Positions 1-12,000 of a stretch of 64,000 nucleotides of DNA are shown piece by piece. The translations under genes and the position numbers were made by a program. The notes under the pieces are model-generated. The model made no database searches, was not told where the DNA came from, and saw nothing but the letters and a program-made list of their open reading frames with translations. The DNA is taken from NCBI GenBank assembly GCA_013365325.1, contig JABVXV010000013.1, positions 307,413 to 371,412 on the forward strand. Direction: 5' to 3'. Every line of letters starts with the position of its first letter. The stretch's first letter is position 1. This DNA is from Dipetalonema caudispina (Eukaryota; Nematoda; Chromadorea; Rhabditida; Onchocercidae).

Positions 1-650
1 CCAATAGTCCGAAAGGTATAATGAATACAACTCAATAAAACACTGTTTTGCATAAAGCAGATGAAGTGTAAAAGTCGAAAGTTAATGTGATTAAATAAAA
101 TTTCAAAAATAAAACGAAAGTTTGCAGGAATTACACAAGAGTTTGGTAGCGTTGAAACTATTTGCTAAAGATTTCTGAAGCGAATATTATCAAAATGTCA
201 ATTTGAAACGAAATACAAAGGGAAGTGAAATTACAATATAACAGTGTTCCTGCATATTTATATTTATGACTCATATTATTTAATTATCTTTGTCTAATTT
301 TATTAATATATTCTTGCACTGAGTGCATATCCATAGAGCACAAGAAAAAATAACCGTATCTTATCAAAATAAAATATTAAAATGAAAAGATGCTTAATAT
401 CTCAGATTTTATTATTTTCAGAATGACAGCAGAGACCTCACTAACGATTCTATTATTATGGTTTGTTGAACGAATTATTATCCCTCCAAGCTACATACGA
501 AACAGTTAATTCGAAAGCATGCAGATGGTGGTAAAATGGGTCTTTTAAGTGGATGGCGGAAAAATGGGTTTTTCGGATAGGTTTCTAAGCATTACTACTA
601 AGTCATCTATCAAAATACAACAGATATTGAGACATTTAAGTTTCATAGGG
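1..650 (+). pseudogene. Decayed inverted partial copy of the TFIIH p62 gene (exons 4-5 and the intron between them)
   Basis: Read on the + strand, this stretch resembles the reverse complement of about 2700-3230 in the functional p62 gene. The exon 4 equivalent lies at about 20-205 and the exon 5 equivalent begins at about 490. The intron between them is also recognisable: around 310-345 a block matches intron sequence near 2925-2960, and around 400-480 another matches about 2830-2890. Because the intron is retained, this is a DNA-level inverted segmental copy and not a retrocopy. The copy is dead. The Trp codon of the BSD-type Phe-Trp pair has become TGA at 176-178, the exon 4 donor GTCAGT has become GTCAAT, and the acceptor before exon 5 has lost its AG. 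Similarity fades between 600 and 700. The left end is cut by the window edge, so the copy may be longer. Confidence 0.85.
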
Positions 651-804
651 CATAATTATTGTCGAATATGGCTGAGTTTCAGAAGAAAACTAACAATGTC
701 AATTGTTTGAATCCATTAAGATAAAAAATTCTATTTGATAAAAACAGATCATAAATGACCCGATCCATTTCTAAAAATTCATTACTGTATTTTAACATCA
801 ACAT

Positions 805-3800
805 TCATAGTTCACTCACATTTTTTTCTCCAAATCGTTCTTCCGCTGAAGCAATTTTATTTTCTTCAAAACTTCGCAAGGTTGCATTCATCCTTTTTAA
901 CTGAAAATACATTTAAGCACTAATAAAAATAATGATTTTTAACTACGACAAATGAATATTTCAAAATAAATTTCTAATGAGCGGGAAAAATCCTGCAAAA
1001 TGAGCTAACTTTTTCATCCATATCAGGATTCGTTGGTGGAAAACACAACCAGAAATGCTTCAGTAGCTCGGCAACAGAATCATGGATTGCTTGTAAATCA
1101 ACCAAATCTGTTGCGGTCAATACTGATGTAACGTTCTTAGCTGATGTTTCTGTGACAGCAGTGGCTAGTCTTAATAGATCTTCATAGTCATTATCCGAAT
1201 CGTCCTCAAAATCCTGCAATCATTTTCTGCAAATGAAAACGAAGCTAACAATTCTTGTAGAATAAGCGTCTCTGAAAAACGTGAAGAAATCAGAATGTCA
1301 GTAATCAAGAATTTCAAAGAATTGTGAACAACTCCACCAAGCTAATTTTCTTTAAAGAGAACAGAATGCAACTTACGTCATCATAATCTTCATTCTCTGG
1401 CATAGCTTCGCATACCCTTAGCACAGTATCTCGATATGCTTGTGCCTGTTCATCGGTATAACGTTTTGTTGACCTAACCACACCACCGACTGCGAATGAA
1501 ATAAGGTCTAATTGTTCCTCGCACTTATCTGATTTCAACTCCTCACTTTCTAATATTATTTCATTTTCATCCTCTTCTCCTGATTTCGGTATATCCATCT
1601 GGAGAGAAACAAATTTACGAGATGAAGTTGACAGCTGAAGAAGATTTACAATGTTCAAATTGATAATGACCAAGTAGGGTAGAAGTACGCTTAAAATGTT
1701 CACCACATATAAGTCTAAACCAACCAAACTATTTGAACTAATGATAGTTTAATCAGCAAACAGCTTAAGCGACAAATTTCCTTGCTGACATCCTGGCTAC
1801 CTCTCAAGAAAACTGAGTTGCATAACTTTGCCATCATCAGGATAAGTGGGCTGTACTAGATGAATACTGAATCAATTCTTAAAAAGTCATTTTCCCCATT
1901 CTCGCAAAAAAAAAAAAAAAAACCATACTTTCGTGCTTTCTTCGTTTACTTGTCCTTCCAAATCGGCAACAGTCGGCACTTCGTTTTCGACAGTAGTAAG
2001 TAGAACCCGCTCTGAATGATAATTGAACCTTTTCATCAACATGTCTTTTGTTGAAGAAGGATACTGCGATAACGGCGATATGTTGTTCTGAAATTTTGAG
2101 TTTCTGCAAAATTCAACGAAAAAAACTTTTCTCATTTATTAGAAGACTTTTCCTGGCAATGGAAAATTAAAAATAATAACCTACAATTAAAGGGTCATCA
2201 TTGATGTATGAAAAGTCGAGAGTTTTATGAGCAATCTTCGTATCCAGTAGTTTACGCATTTCTGGAATAATTCAAAATGGATGAACGAACTAGTTCTGCA
2301 TTGTAAATGACACGGCAAAACGAAGCTTTTTTCTGATAATTCTGACATTCTAAACTTTCAATAATTATCAACCTTAAAGTAGGCATAACAAATACCAAAC
2401 ATTACCTGCATTATCAGCTTTAATACAGTCCGAAAATGGATCGGATGGACTAGGTGCTACTTCACGTTCACGATGAAAGTAATGTGATTGAAAAAACTTG
2501 GCCCAAAATTCTTGCTCCGTCATTTCGTGCGGTACTAGTTCCAGATGCTTTCTTTCTACTGGAATTAAAAAGAATCTAAATTAGCTCAATTAGAAAAAAT
2601 CAAATAGCTTATTCAAATTGAAAAATTTAATGGAATTAGAAAAACCTGCTGGATAGGTTCTGAATATACTCTGAATTGTATCAACATTGAGATTTAACTT
2701 GACTCCGTTCGTGCCTTCGGATTGCGCAATGCTGCTCAGAAATCCACTTGAAACACCTAATTTGCCACCGTCAGCATCCTTCTGAATTGACTGTTTCATA
2801 CAGTTTAGAAGGATAGTAATTCATCCAAAAAATTATAAATGAAATATTGGAAAGTCTCCACTACCGTTCTAAGAATAATAGAATCTGAGATACAGCCATG
2901 TTTTAAGGAATGGACAGGAATTTACATACTATGGACATGCACTCAATGCAAGAATATAATGATGAAGAAAGTTAGAAAATCTAATTAAATAAAATAGGTC
3001 CCAAATAAAAATACACGTGTAAACATTATTACGATGGAATCTGACTTCTAGCAATACTTCATTTCAAACTGACATTTTGATAATATTCGCTCCAGAAATC
3101 TTGAGCAGATATCAATTTCGACGCAACCAAATGCTTGTATAATTCTTGCAAATGCTTGTTGCGCTCTAAAATCTTCTTCTTTGCTTCTAGTTCTTTCGCT
3201 TTACTATACTTCAACGATTGTGTAGCATTCTGAAAGTATCTTTAACAAAATTCGATGAGCATCTCGCCCATCAGTCGAGAGGTTTCCTGTCCGAAACTTT
3301 CCTAATCGGCTATTTAAGAATTTCCAAATGAAATCTATAGCTTTTGGAATTTTGCAAAAGCATAATTACCTGACTAACAATCTGCCTATGATGTATAAGC
3401 GCTTGTTGTAACATTTCTTTCACCAAATCGCGATCCTTCACATGCATCTGAAATAAATGTGATGTTTTTCTCATATAATGTCGAAAATTCTAATATAAAA
3501 AAAAACCCTGCCAATTTGATAATTCAAACACACAGCAATTGAACAAATAACTCTGAGAATTTCTGAACCTATTTCTAAGAGACTGAAAGCATGAAACAAT
3601 TCGTGAAATCATAGGTGTTCACATCTTACAGTGAGTGTATATGAATAACGAGAAACAAAACTTACTTCCTTCCCAAGTGGGTTAACGAAAACAAATGTTG
3701 CTTGTTCTTCATTATGCTTACATATTTGGAGCTGTGTTTTTGTTTTGTTCGGTGGCGAGATTCGCTGTCCTGAAATCAAAAAAGCATTTCGTAAATGGTG

Positions 3801-4253
3801 GAAGGAATGAAGCATTAAAATGTTAGTAAATGAAAAAATGAAATGCATAGTTCATGCAAAAAAAAATGCACTACTTATTTTTCAAATTTAGTTTCGAAGA
3901 TTTCCAGCATAAAACTACACTGTTCTTAAGAAAGACAAAAAGAATTAGAAAGAAAAACACTCGATTTCCTAATCTTTCAATGCAATAACTTGTTTAAATT
4001 CCGTAAAATAATCCCTCCGTTCCATCAATTGGCTTTCTAAAAACAATTATTTGAAATCCTCCAGTGAGATAACTCCAATGGAACTCTTACCTCTAATATC
4101 GCTGAAAAGAACGATAAGCTTTTCGTCCGAGGCATTATCCAACCACTCGACCCGATCTTCGTAAATATAAAAAGTGCCAACAGGTGACTTAGCAGCACTT
4201 GGTAAACGATATTTCACGTGTTCAACACGTAACAGTAACTCTTTGTTAGACAT
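805..4253 (-). CDS. GTF2H1: General transcription factor IIH subunit 1 (TFIIH p62)
   Basis: Core TFIIH subunit, nuclear, acting in RNA polymerase II initiation and nucleotide excision repair. Eleven exons in transcript order: 4253-4091, 3769-3666, 3447-3370, 3229-3074, 2781-2646, 2558-2406, 2261-2185, 2087-1929, 1598-1377, 1213-1010, 900-805. They total 1548 bp, or 515 residues; human p62 has 548. An N-terminal PH-like domain (about 1-105) is followed by two BSD domains (about 110-165 and 195-245). Diagnostic stretches shared with human p62 are [43 protein letters not shown] and [16 protein letters not shown]. The start is supported by a TTTCAG acceptor 13 bp upstream of the ATG. The exon 8 donor is the least certain; an alternative in-phase donor lies a little upstream in the transcript. 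The protein ends about 25-30 residues earlier than human p62, and the stop lies close to the inverted copy at 1-650. Confidence 0.93.
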
Positions 4254-4268
4254 TACTGATAATATCCT
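4254..4268 (-). other. Putative trans-splice (or 5' UTR) acceptor of the p62 gene
   Basis: On the minus strand a TTTCAG acceptor ends at 4267, leaving 13 bp of leader before the ATG at 4253. This spacing is typical of nematode spliced-leader addition. An upstream noncoding exon cannot be excluded. Confidence 0.6.
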
Positions 4269-5715
4269 GAAATTATTGCATAATGAGGAAATTCATTCAT
4301 TAATTCAGCTTTTACGGCGAACTTAAGAATATAACTTTTATGAATGTAGTAATATACATGGAACGTAATATAGTGAATAACGTGTATAAAAGTGACAATA
4401 TACGTACACGTGTAAATGGGAAAAGCTGATGCACGTGAGAAGCATGAAAAGCTGAAATTAAAAAAATAGAAGAGCAGGCGGAAAAGAGCGGGAAATAACT
4501 ATAAGGAAAATATTGGTTGAGATCAATGAAATAGTTCATTCTCCATAGAGGATTAGAGATCAACATGAAGTAGAAAAAATTACATCGTAAAACCTTGAAA
4601 GCTACGTGAAAGAGAGCACAATGAATCAGGCAAAAAAATACACTATCGTGAAGAGAGGCATGACATAACAAGGAATATGAAACAATACATCAACAGACAT
4701 CGAAAGACATGTAGAAATATCGTACATCATAGCAAGCAACAATAATTACAAACTCAGACTCACTTCGCCAATCCGTAACAGTATGAAACATTGCTTAATA
4801 TATTAATATTGGGTCATTGTGAAAATTTCAATTTCTCAGCCTACTGATTTTACATCAAAATTCAAAACTAATTCGCAATTAGAGTAATGATTTGATAACT
4901 TTTCAAGTTTTAATCATAATAAGTTAGGATAGAATAGTTTGACTTTTATTTTATACAGTTCTGTAGATTGGGAACGGTCGCCTATCTGTTTGATTCATTG
5001 GTATTTTGACATTTAAATTAGTTATTGGAAAATTAATTAATCAATCTGAAGGATTTGTATTTGCTACATGATTTTGCGAAATATTTAATTCGTTTATTTC
5101 AAGTAACGTACTTTAAATCTGACTAAGATTGAGTCTTAACTACAATTATTAAATTAAAAAATCATACTTTAAAGAAAAAAAAAGCCGGAATTACTACATA
5201 GCTAAAAGGTAAATTAAAAAGAATGCTTTGATAGCAGTTGGATTCACACAATCTTATCAAGGAGAAAAATATAATAATTGACAGGAAATTCTGATTGTTC
5301 TCTCTTACATTAATTAACGAAAAATATCCTAATGTTTCTCACTTATATTAATTAATGGAAAATACTAATGATTCTCTGGTTATTATATTACAACAATTTG
5401 TTTCCTTCGATGATGTTTTATCTATCCTACATCTATTTCCGATTCTGTATCTTATCTTTTCCGTTTAATTTAAATTGCTTAAAGAAACAATCAATTAGGG
5501 TTTTATGTTTCATCACAAAGAATGCATTTCAGTTGTCAAAAAAGATGTTAAAATCTAAGTGAAATTTTGTTAAAAAGAAATGAATTGAAGAGAAATTAAA
5601 AGAGAAATAACTGTTTCTGTCTTTATTAATAATTGTAAAAGTTGGATTCAAACTTCTAGAATCCATTTAAATTCCAGGATTTTGTGATAAAAAAAAAGAG
5701 AGAATTCAACAAATA
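4269..5715. other. Intergenic region between two divergently transcribed genes
   Basis: This stretch separates the p62 gene (-) from the unrecognised gene starting at 5716 (+), so it should hold the promoters of both. I see no conserved promoter element. It contains chance ORFs only (for example 4312-4671 on the minus strand). A short imperfect repetition around 5295-5370 has the block TTAATTAA twice within related flanks. Confidence 0.5.
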
Positions 5716-8700
5716 ATGTCCTCCAGAAAGCAAAAAACTAAGAAAGTTCATAGGTTATCTGGTGAATCCAATCAGAGCGCATCTGTTAAAGATACAATAT
5801 TCTCAGCTCACTGCCTTGTATGATCTTAGTATAAAGCAATGATTTCCGATACTTTAGATTTTCATCAAAGAACATTTTTTCAATCTTTGTTTCACGTACG
5901 TGATATCATTTTGATCAGCTGTATGCTACAGAATCCTCATTAATCTTTTTTGTGGGGAAACACACATGATTCGTTGATTAACTATCCCTGATTAATTTTT
6001 GCTGATAAAACTAGTAGGACATAATCGCCTTTTAACTTACATGAGGAAGTTTTGAAAAAAAAAAAAAGTACCCTTTAAATTGAAATTTAAAAAGTATTCC
6101 TTTCACGCTATCACTTAACGTGGATGTTAATTCAACGATAAAATTTGAAGAATGACTGAAAACGGAAGACAGAAGCGCTACTAAAAAAAAAAAAAAAGCC
6201 ATTTGCCATTTGTGTTAAAAATTATTTTTAATTATGAAACATTTACTGTTAGCTTATTTAACTGTCATACAGGTGGAAAATTCAGCAGATAATATCGAAG
6301 CAATGATAAAACTACTTAAACACAATCAAATATTTGCAAGAAGTTTAGCAAAAATGGATACATCGGAGGAGAGGTTATGCTATTTCCTTTTATAAATTAG
6401 ATAATACCATTCATGGCTTAGTTTGAATTCCTCATTATTAATTATTATGCTTATCATTACAACATGATAAGTTTCGTGATATTATAGCATGCTCTTGGCT
6501 ATATGCAAATTCAACTATTTATCTGCAATCATTTCATTATTATGAAATTCTTTGTTAAAACAAGCATAATCTACATCGTATCCATTTTAATCATGTAAAA
6601 CTGAACAGCTACCATTTATGCATCTTTTTTTTTTTTTTTTTTCAATCAAACTTTTACCTTCTTCATAACAAACGTAATAATTAATTAAAGGATGAATTAA
6701 TATATTGTTTATTTCATTGATGTAATACCGAATATTACTGTTCCAGCATTGTCGTTTTTTTGACACTATTTTTTTTTTCTGTCGAAAAGAATGAACTATT
6801 CAATTAGCCTCCCCAAATGATATATGCTTACATAGAAAATATAGTAAGACCTGAATGAAAAATGTTAAGGAATCTGATGATATCGCTTCAGAGAAATTAA
6901 ACTATTCTCTTTCGCTTTACGAGACTAATATCTCATTTGCATATTAGACTTTTAAATTTTAATGCAAAAAAAAAAAAAAAAGGGACAATTTTACTACTAT
7001 CTTTCCTAAAGAATAATGAATAAAGTGAGTCAAAATCAATTGTATTCCAATGTTGTACAAAGAGATTTTTTCCAGACTAAATACTGCTATTGAAACAACT
7101 AAGAATTTATCCGAAAGATTAATTCATCATCAGAAAACAGCAGTGAATATTTTTTTTATTTAATTTTTGAAAATTAAAATTTAATTCTGCAGGAAATTTT
7201 TTGCAATTTTGGATTATTTTTACTTTTCGCATTCTTTTTTCAGATCTTAACATTTGTAAAAGTATTAAAAACGATGAGATCTTAGCAAAACACAGGACGA
7301 TAAATTGAAATTAAATCATATGGTTGTATTTTTTTGAGAAATTTTAACTAACTTCTATAGTGATATCAGTATATTGGTAGTTTTTTTTTTTTTCGTAGTT
7401 TCAGATTGAGGGAGAGCCGAAAAGCGGTAAAACACTGAGAAGTGTCACTGGAATGCCATTAACACCGAAACGGAATGAGCGTATGCTTATAATATTATTT
7501 CTTATGGAAGATATCTCGCTTTTGAAGTTCCTTTTTTTTTAAATTATGCAAAATTTTCAATTAGTTTCAGATTTTATTAATAAATCAGATGTTAAGCTTT
7601 CATTGTTGATGGATCCGCATAACAAAGCAATGGTTGGTTTTTAAAAATCATTTCGAAAATTCATTTATATTGAGGATAATTAAAGTGATTTAACTTCTTG
7701 CTTTTGAGTTTTTACCATATTCATTATTGTCGAATTTACTTTTCGCAACTTTGGAACATTTAGAATGATACTTTCCCTGTAGAACTTTAATATTTCTAAA
7801 ACAAATCTACGAAATTTTAAAAACAGGAAAAATGCAAAATCTATTTTTACAAAAAATTTTACCTAAAATCATAACTTCCTTCTAAGAAAATAAACATAGA
7901 ATAATTCGAGTAAATTTTTCGTATCATATAAGAAAAAAAAAAATGATGGATGATGGATTATTTTTATCAGTTATTTTCATTTCTCCTACGAAATGAATTG
8001 CTATATTATAAATATTACCCTTTCAATGATAATTAGTTTAGGCTAAGCCAAGTTCACAAGTCTTTTATAAATGGTTAATGAGTTAGTAGGCAATCCTAAT
8101 GCTATGTAGTTTATATGAGAAGAATAAAATGTTGAATGTGGAATTTTGTCAGCATTATTTAATTTTATTTCTTGTGTATTCTTTTTAATCTAATAAAATC
8201 ACTAATTAACAATTTACCCATTCACATAATTACGAATGAATCTTTCAAGGCTAAGCAACAAAATGCATTAGTAAAGATGACAAAAATCACTGATGCAAAA
8301 GAAACAATATTAACAAATATGAAAGGTATAATGTAAAATTAATTCTTTAAATATTTTTTTGTTGGTCTGCGCAGATGTGTTTAATTAACTTTGTATGATG
8401 TGATTTAATCTAAAATAACTGATCTATTTGAAGGTGAATATTCGAACGAAGTGTCAAGTAGTATAAGATTTTTCTCATTCATATTTCCAGTCGATTTTTC
8501 GTTTGTTTCTTCATTTTACTGATACAACTAATAACTTAACTTTGACCTGTCATTACTTAATAGATTATAGATAATTCGGCCAAAATTTACAAGTAGAATT
8601 CCTATATCCTATTGGTAACCGTAATTCATTTAGTTGTATAATTAAGCACATATATGATATATTTTATTGTTCATCATACTGTAAAATTTTACGACTTGCA

Positions 8701-8925
8701 ATTTCACCCAGTAAGAAAATAATTAGTTGATAAATTAAAATAAGATGATTTCCTACAGAACCGATACGAATTCACACAGTGATGCGCGTCAATCGAATAC
8801 GTAACGGTGAAACGCATTTGGAACAAAAAACTGAGCTCCTAGGAAATGACGGAAAAATTCGAAAACGTGAACTTACGTTGCTGCAACCAAAAACAATGCA
8901 TTTGCAACCGACTAAAGTGAATTAA
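5716..8925 (+). CDS. Unrecognised 216-residue basic protein, seven exons
   Basis: Exons: 5716-5817, 6273-6373, 7076-7142, 7405-7480, 7571-7632, 8250-8325, 8759-8925 (TAA). They total 651 bp and all phases agree. I do not recognise the product. The N-terminus is Lys/Arg/Ser-rich. Residues about 35-90 look helical, with Ile, Leu and Lys spaced as in a coiled coil ([19 protein letters not shown], then LSERLIHHQ). A basic linker follows with [13 protein letters not shown], a possible proline-directed phosphorylation site. The last exon is rich in Arg, Lys and Thr. There is no signal peptide or membrane segment, so an intracellular and possibly nuclear or cytoskeletal protein is an inference. The acceptor of the sixth exon (TTTCAAG) is weak, and skipping the fifth and sixth exons together also leaves an open frame (170 residues). 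A borealin-like architecture crossed my mind but is not supported by any motif I can name. Confidence 0.55.
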
Positions 8926-9024
8926 CAATTGTTTCATTTAATTGAAGTTGTTATATGACGTGAAAGATCATTTGTGAAGTGATTCTTTGAACTATTACAT
9001 TGATAGTAATTTTGAAAAAAAGCT

Positions 9025-12000
9025 ATGGTAATAGGCAAAGCAAAGAGGAGTAGACGAATAGATTGTAGGACTAAATTTGTATCGAATAATTTAAATGAAT
9101 AGTCTTTTTTAATAAAAGTTTTATCAAATACTTAAGTGACCAACTATTCCATACCAACAGGTGGTGAGAAGCAGAAAAGGATTAAAGTTAGAGTTGAAAG
9201 CGTTTATCTTATCATATTTTGCAGAACGATGAGAAAAATTATCAACCGAAAAATAAATTAATTTTCTACGCATGTGATAGTTGCTTACTCTTAATCAGAA
9301 TAATGAAGCTTGCATCGATAGATAAAAATATCTCCACGGGAATCATATATGAAGAAACCCGAATTTATGATGGCAGTAATGTCAACATCAACAATGGTAC
9401 TTTCTATTTTGCTATTCCATAAATATTAGTCTCCATAAAGTTTTCGCATGAAATCATTTATTTAAATCTTTCATCATTATTAGATTTCCAAAAATATTCA
9501 AATTACAAATGAACGGTTTTGTTTAGAAGTGATAATAAAATTTAGATAAATGAAATTCTACGAATAAATGGACATCTTTCTGGTATTTTTAATGAAATAA
9601 GTACCACGATTTGTACAAACGGTTAACTTACACTATTAATATTATAAAGTGACCTTATCCTTCAGTATCGAAAGCCAGTAAAGGAAAAATGGTTCAGAAA
9701 TTTTGTAATCCAATTTATGCAAAATGCTGCAATAAGATAATACTTGAAAAAAATGGGAATTATAAAGTGATTGATTTGATCGAATTCAGATGCAAAGGAA
9801 GTGACAAAGAACCAAATGAAGTAAGCTTTTTCATTAGACATCAGCGAGAATATTACAAAGTTAGCAAGCAGAATCATCTTGCTTTTTTTGTTCGAGATTT
9901 TTCGCTTTCTATTCACTCATCTCTCAGTCTTCCAAAATTTGGGCAATTCCAATTTAGCTTTAGCTTTAAAACCTTAAGGAGAGAAATTTGTTTAACAAAA
10001 AAAAATTTCAACTTTTAGCGAACCAAAAAAAAAGCATATTTTGTTAAATGCGAACTTGAAAATTATCTCTGTTTAAACTATTTATCTTCGGTATTGAGAT
10101 CTGCTGCGGAGTTACAGTAAGACTGTTCTGTTACAGTAAAAATACAAAGACAATATCATTTCTTAAAGATCTGAAAATTACGAGAAAGTAGTAATGTAAA
10201 GAAATCAGAAAAAATACTTATCAGAAATTAATTCCGACGTCTGATGGACACCACAACAAGAAAGATATCAAATCAATTGAAGCTAAAATTTGCGACTTCA
10301 GTCAATTGGTTGGTTATGGTAGAGGATTGTTAACCATCGAAACTGTTTTGGAGTTGTCAGCAATAGTGAAATTAAAGGTTTTTAATTACTTTAAGAAATT
10401 TGACTTCAGGAATAACTTAAGGAATTCAATTCTATAATTTTGAATTAACTATGATGTGTTTTCATTTATATGACAGCTTCATCAATGTAAAAAAAAAGTT
10501 AGAATAAGTTTTAAAATTCTCTCTTCCTGCTAAATCACACAATTTGAATTTAGATAGATTTCACTTTCGAATTTTACAGTTATATATGACACTATTAGAA
10601 AGGTGTAGAATGCTTGAATTCCTCTATTTTTTTTTTCGGATAAATCGTGTGCATGGTGTGAGGTACGTGATTATGTCACTGATATTAGTGAAAGATATCC
10701 CGGATCTCTATTGTCCAGGTTTATCCTTTCAAATTTCCATTTTAATTTCAAAAAAGATATCACTTTGATGGCATGATATCAATTGATAATTCAATTCCTA
10801 GAGAATTTTTCGAAATTCGCTTTCCTAACTAATTTTCTCACAATTATAATCTCAGTTAATTTATTGCTTTAATTCCCATTGGTAAGGTACTTTTTTTTCT
10901 TTTTCATCTACATTTTTGCAGTTAGCCATTTTTTGATAATGGAAGCTATAAAGTACCTTCCAATTTTTTGAAATTTTCTTGAAATTACGGTAGGTAATGA
11001 TTTAGATATTATATTATTTCAAATGAGGAAGGAATCCTTATCTAAACTTTGCAGTTTAGTTCGATGAAGAAAAGCAATTGTATTATTTGCTTATTCCACA
11101 TTGTCGTAATCAGTTGTCATATTGTACATGTATAACAATTGAGCAGTTCCGTAATCTAACTTTACCTGGAAATGAAATTCGAAGTATAAAACTATACTTC
11201 ATATCTTCTTCATCCTCATATATAAGAAATAATGAATCTGAATGATCGATTTAAATTTGGAGAAATTTCTATATTTAATTTCCTTGTACTCTAAATTTTT
11301 AGTTACCATCTATCATCACGAGAGTCAATAGAACAGTCAAAGGTTACAGCAACACAACAAGTAAATCTAAAAACCGCCAAACGAAATTATAATTCCCCTC
11401 CAAAGTCTGGTTAGAAATCTCTGTTCTTATAAATTCGTTGCATATTAAAAATCTAAGGTTCGTCTAGTAACTAAAAAAAACAATGATCAGATTTTTTCGT
11501 CGATGTACATCGTGATGATGATAATGACAATAATAATAATAATTGACAATAATAATAATAATAATGATAACAATAATAATAATAGTAATAATAATCTCAA
11601 AATTTACAAAAGCACTTTTAACTCCGTTCATTTCCATCATAATTTTATATAAAAATCGCTTATGAAATATAATTCTTACGGGTAGAGTAATTGTTTAGCG
11701 CTACACATCATTTTCATTGCTAAATTTTTATAGTAGTTAAAATTTGTTGTGTTCGTGAAAATCAGATAAATTTAGCAAAAATGATTGTTTTCTGAATTGA
11801 CTTTTTAAATTTCAGATCTCGAAATTTTATCTTATATCCTCAGTAATTTGTAGGATTAAGTGATACATCAGCTGGTGGTGGTAGCGAATCAGAAAGTGGT
11901 AAGCACTTCACGAAATTATTAATAGTATCAAAGAAGTTAGTAGCTAATGACATTATCTTTTATCACTGAATGATATTGCAGAACATTCACCACATCGTTC

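Noticed and set aside
4312..4671. 119-codon minus-strand open frame upstream of the p62 gene
   Set aside because: Phe/Leu/Ser-rich composition typical of antisense AT-rich DNA. It has no splice partners and lies in the divergent promoter region.
9662..9916. Minus-strand 84-codon frame opposite an exon of the second unrecognised + strand gene
   Set aside because: Antisense shadow. The + strand exon has matching phases on both sides.
10084..10125. Extra exon candidate before 10225 in the second unrecognised + strand gene
   Set aside because: The apparent AG is not followed by a frame that joins the neighbours. The exon at 10225-10377 already connects both sides in phase.
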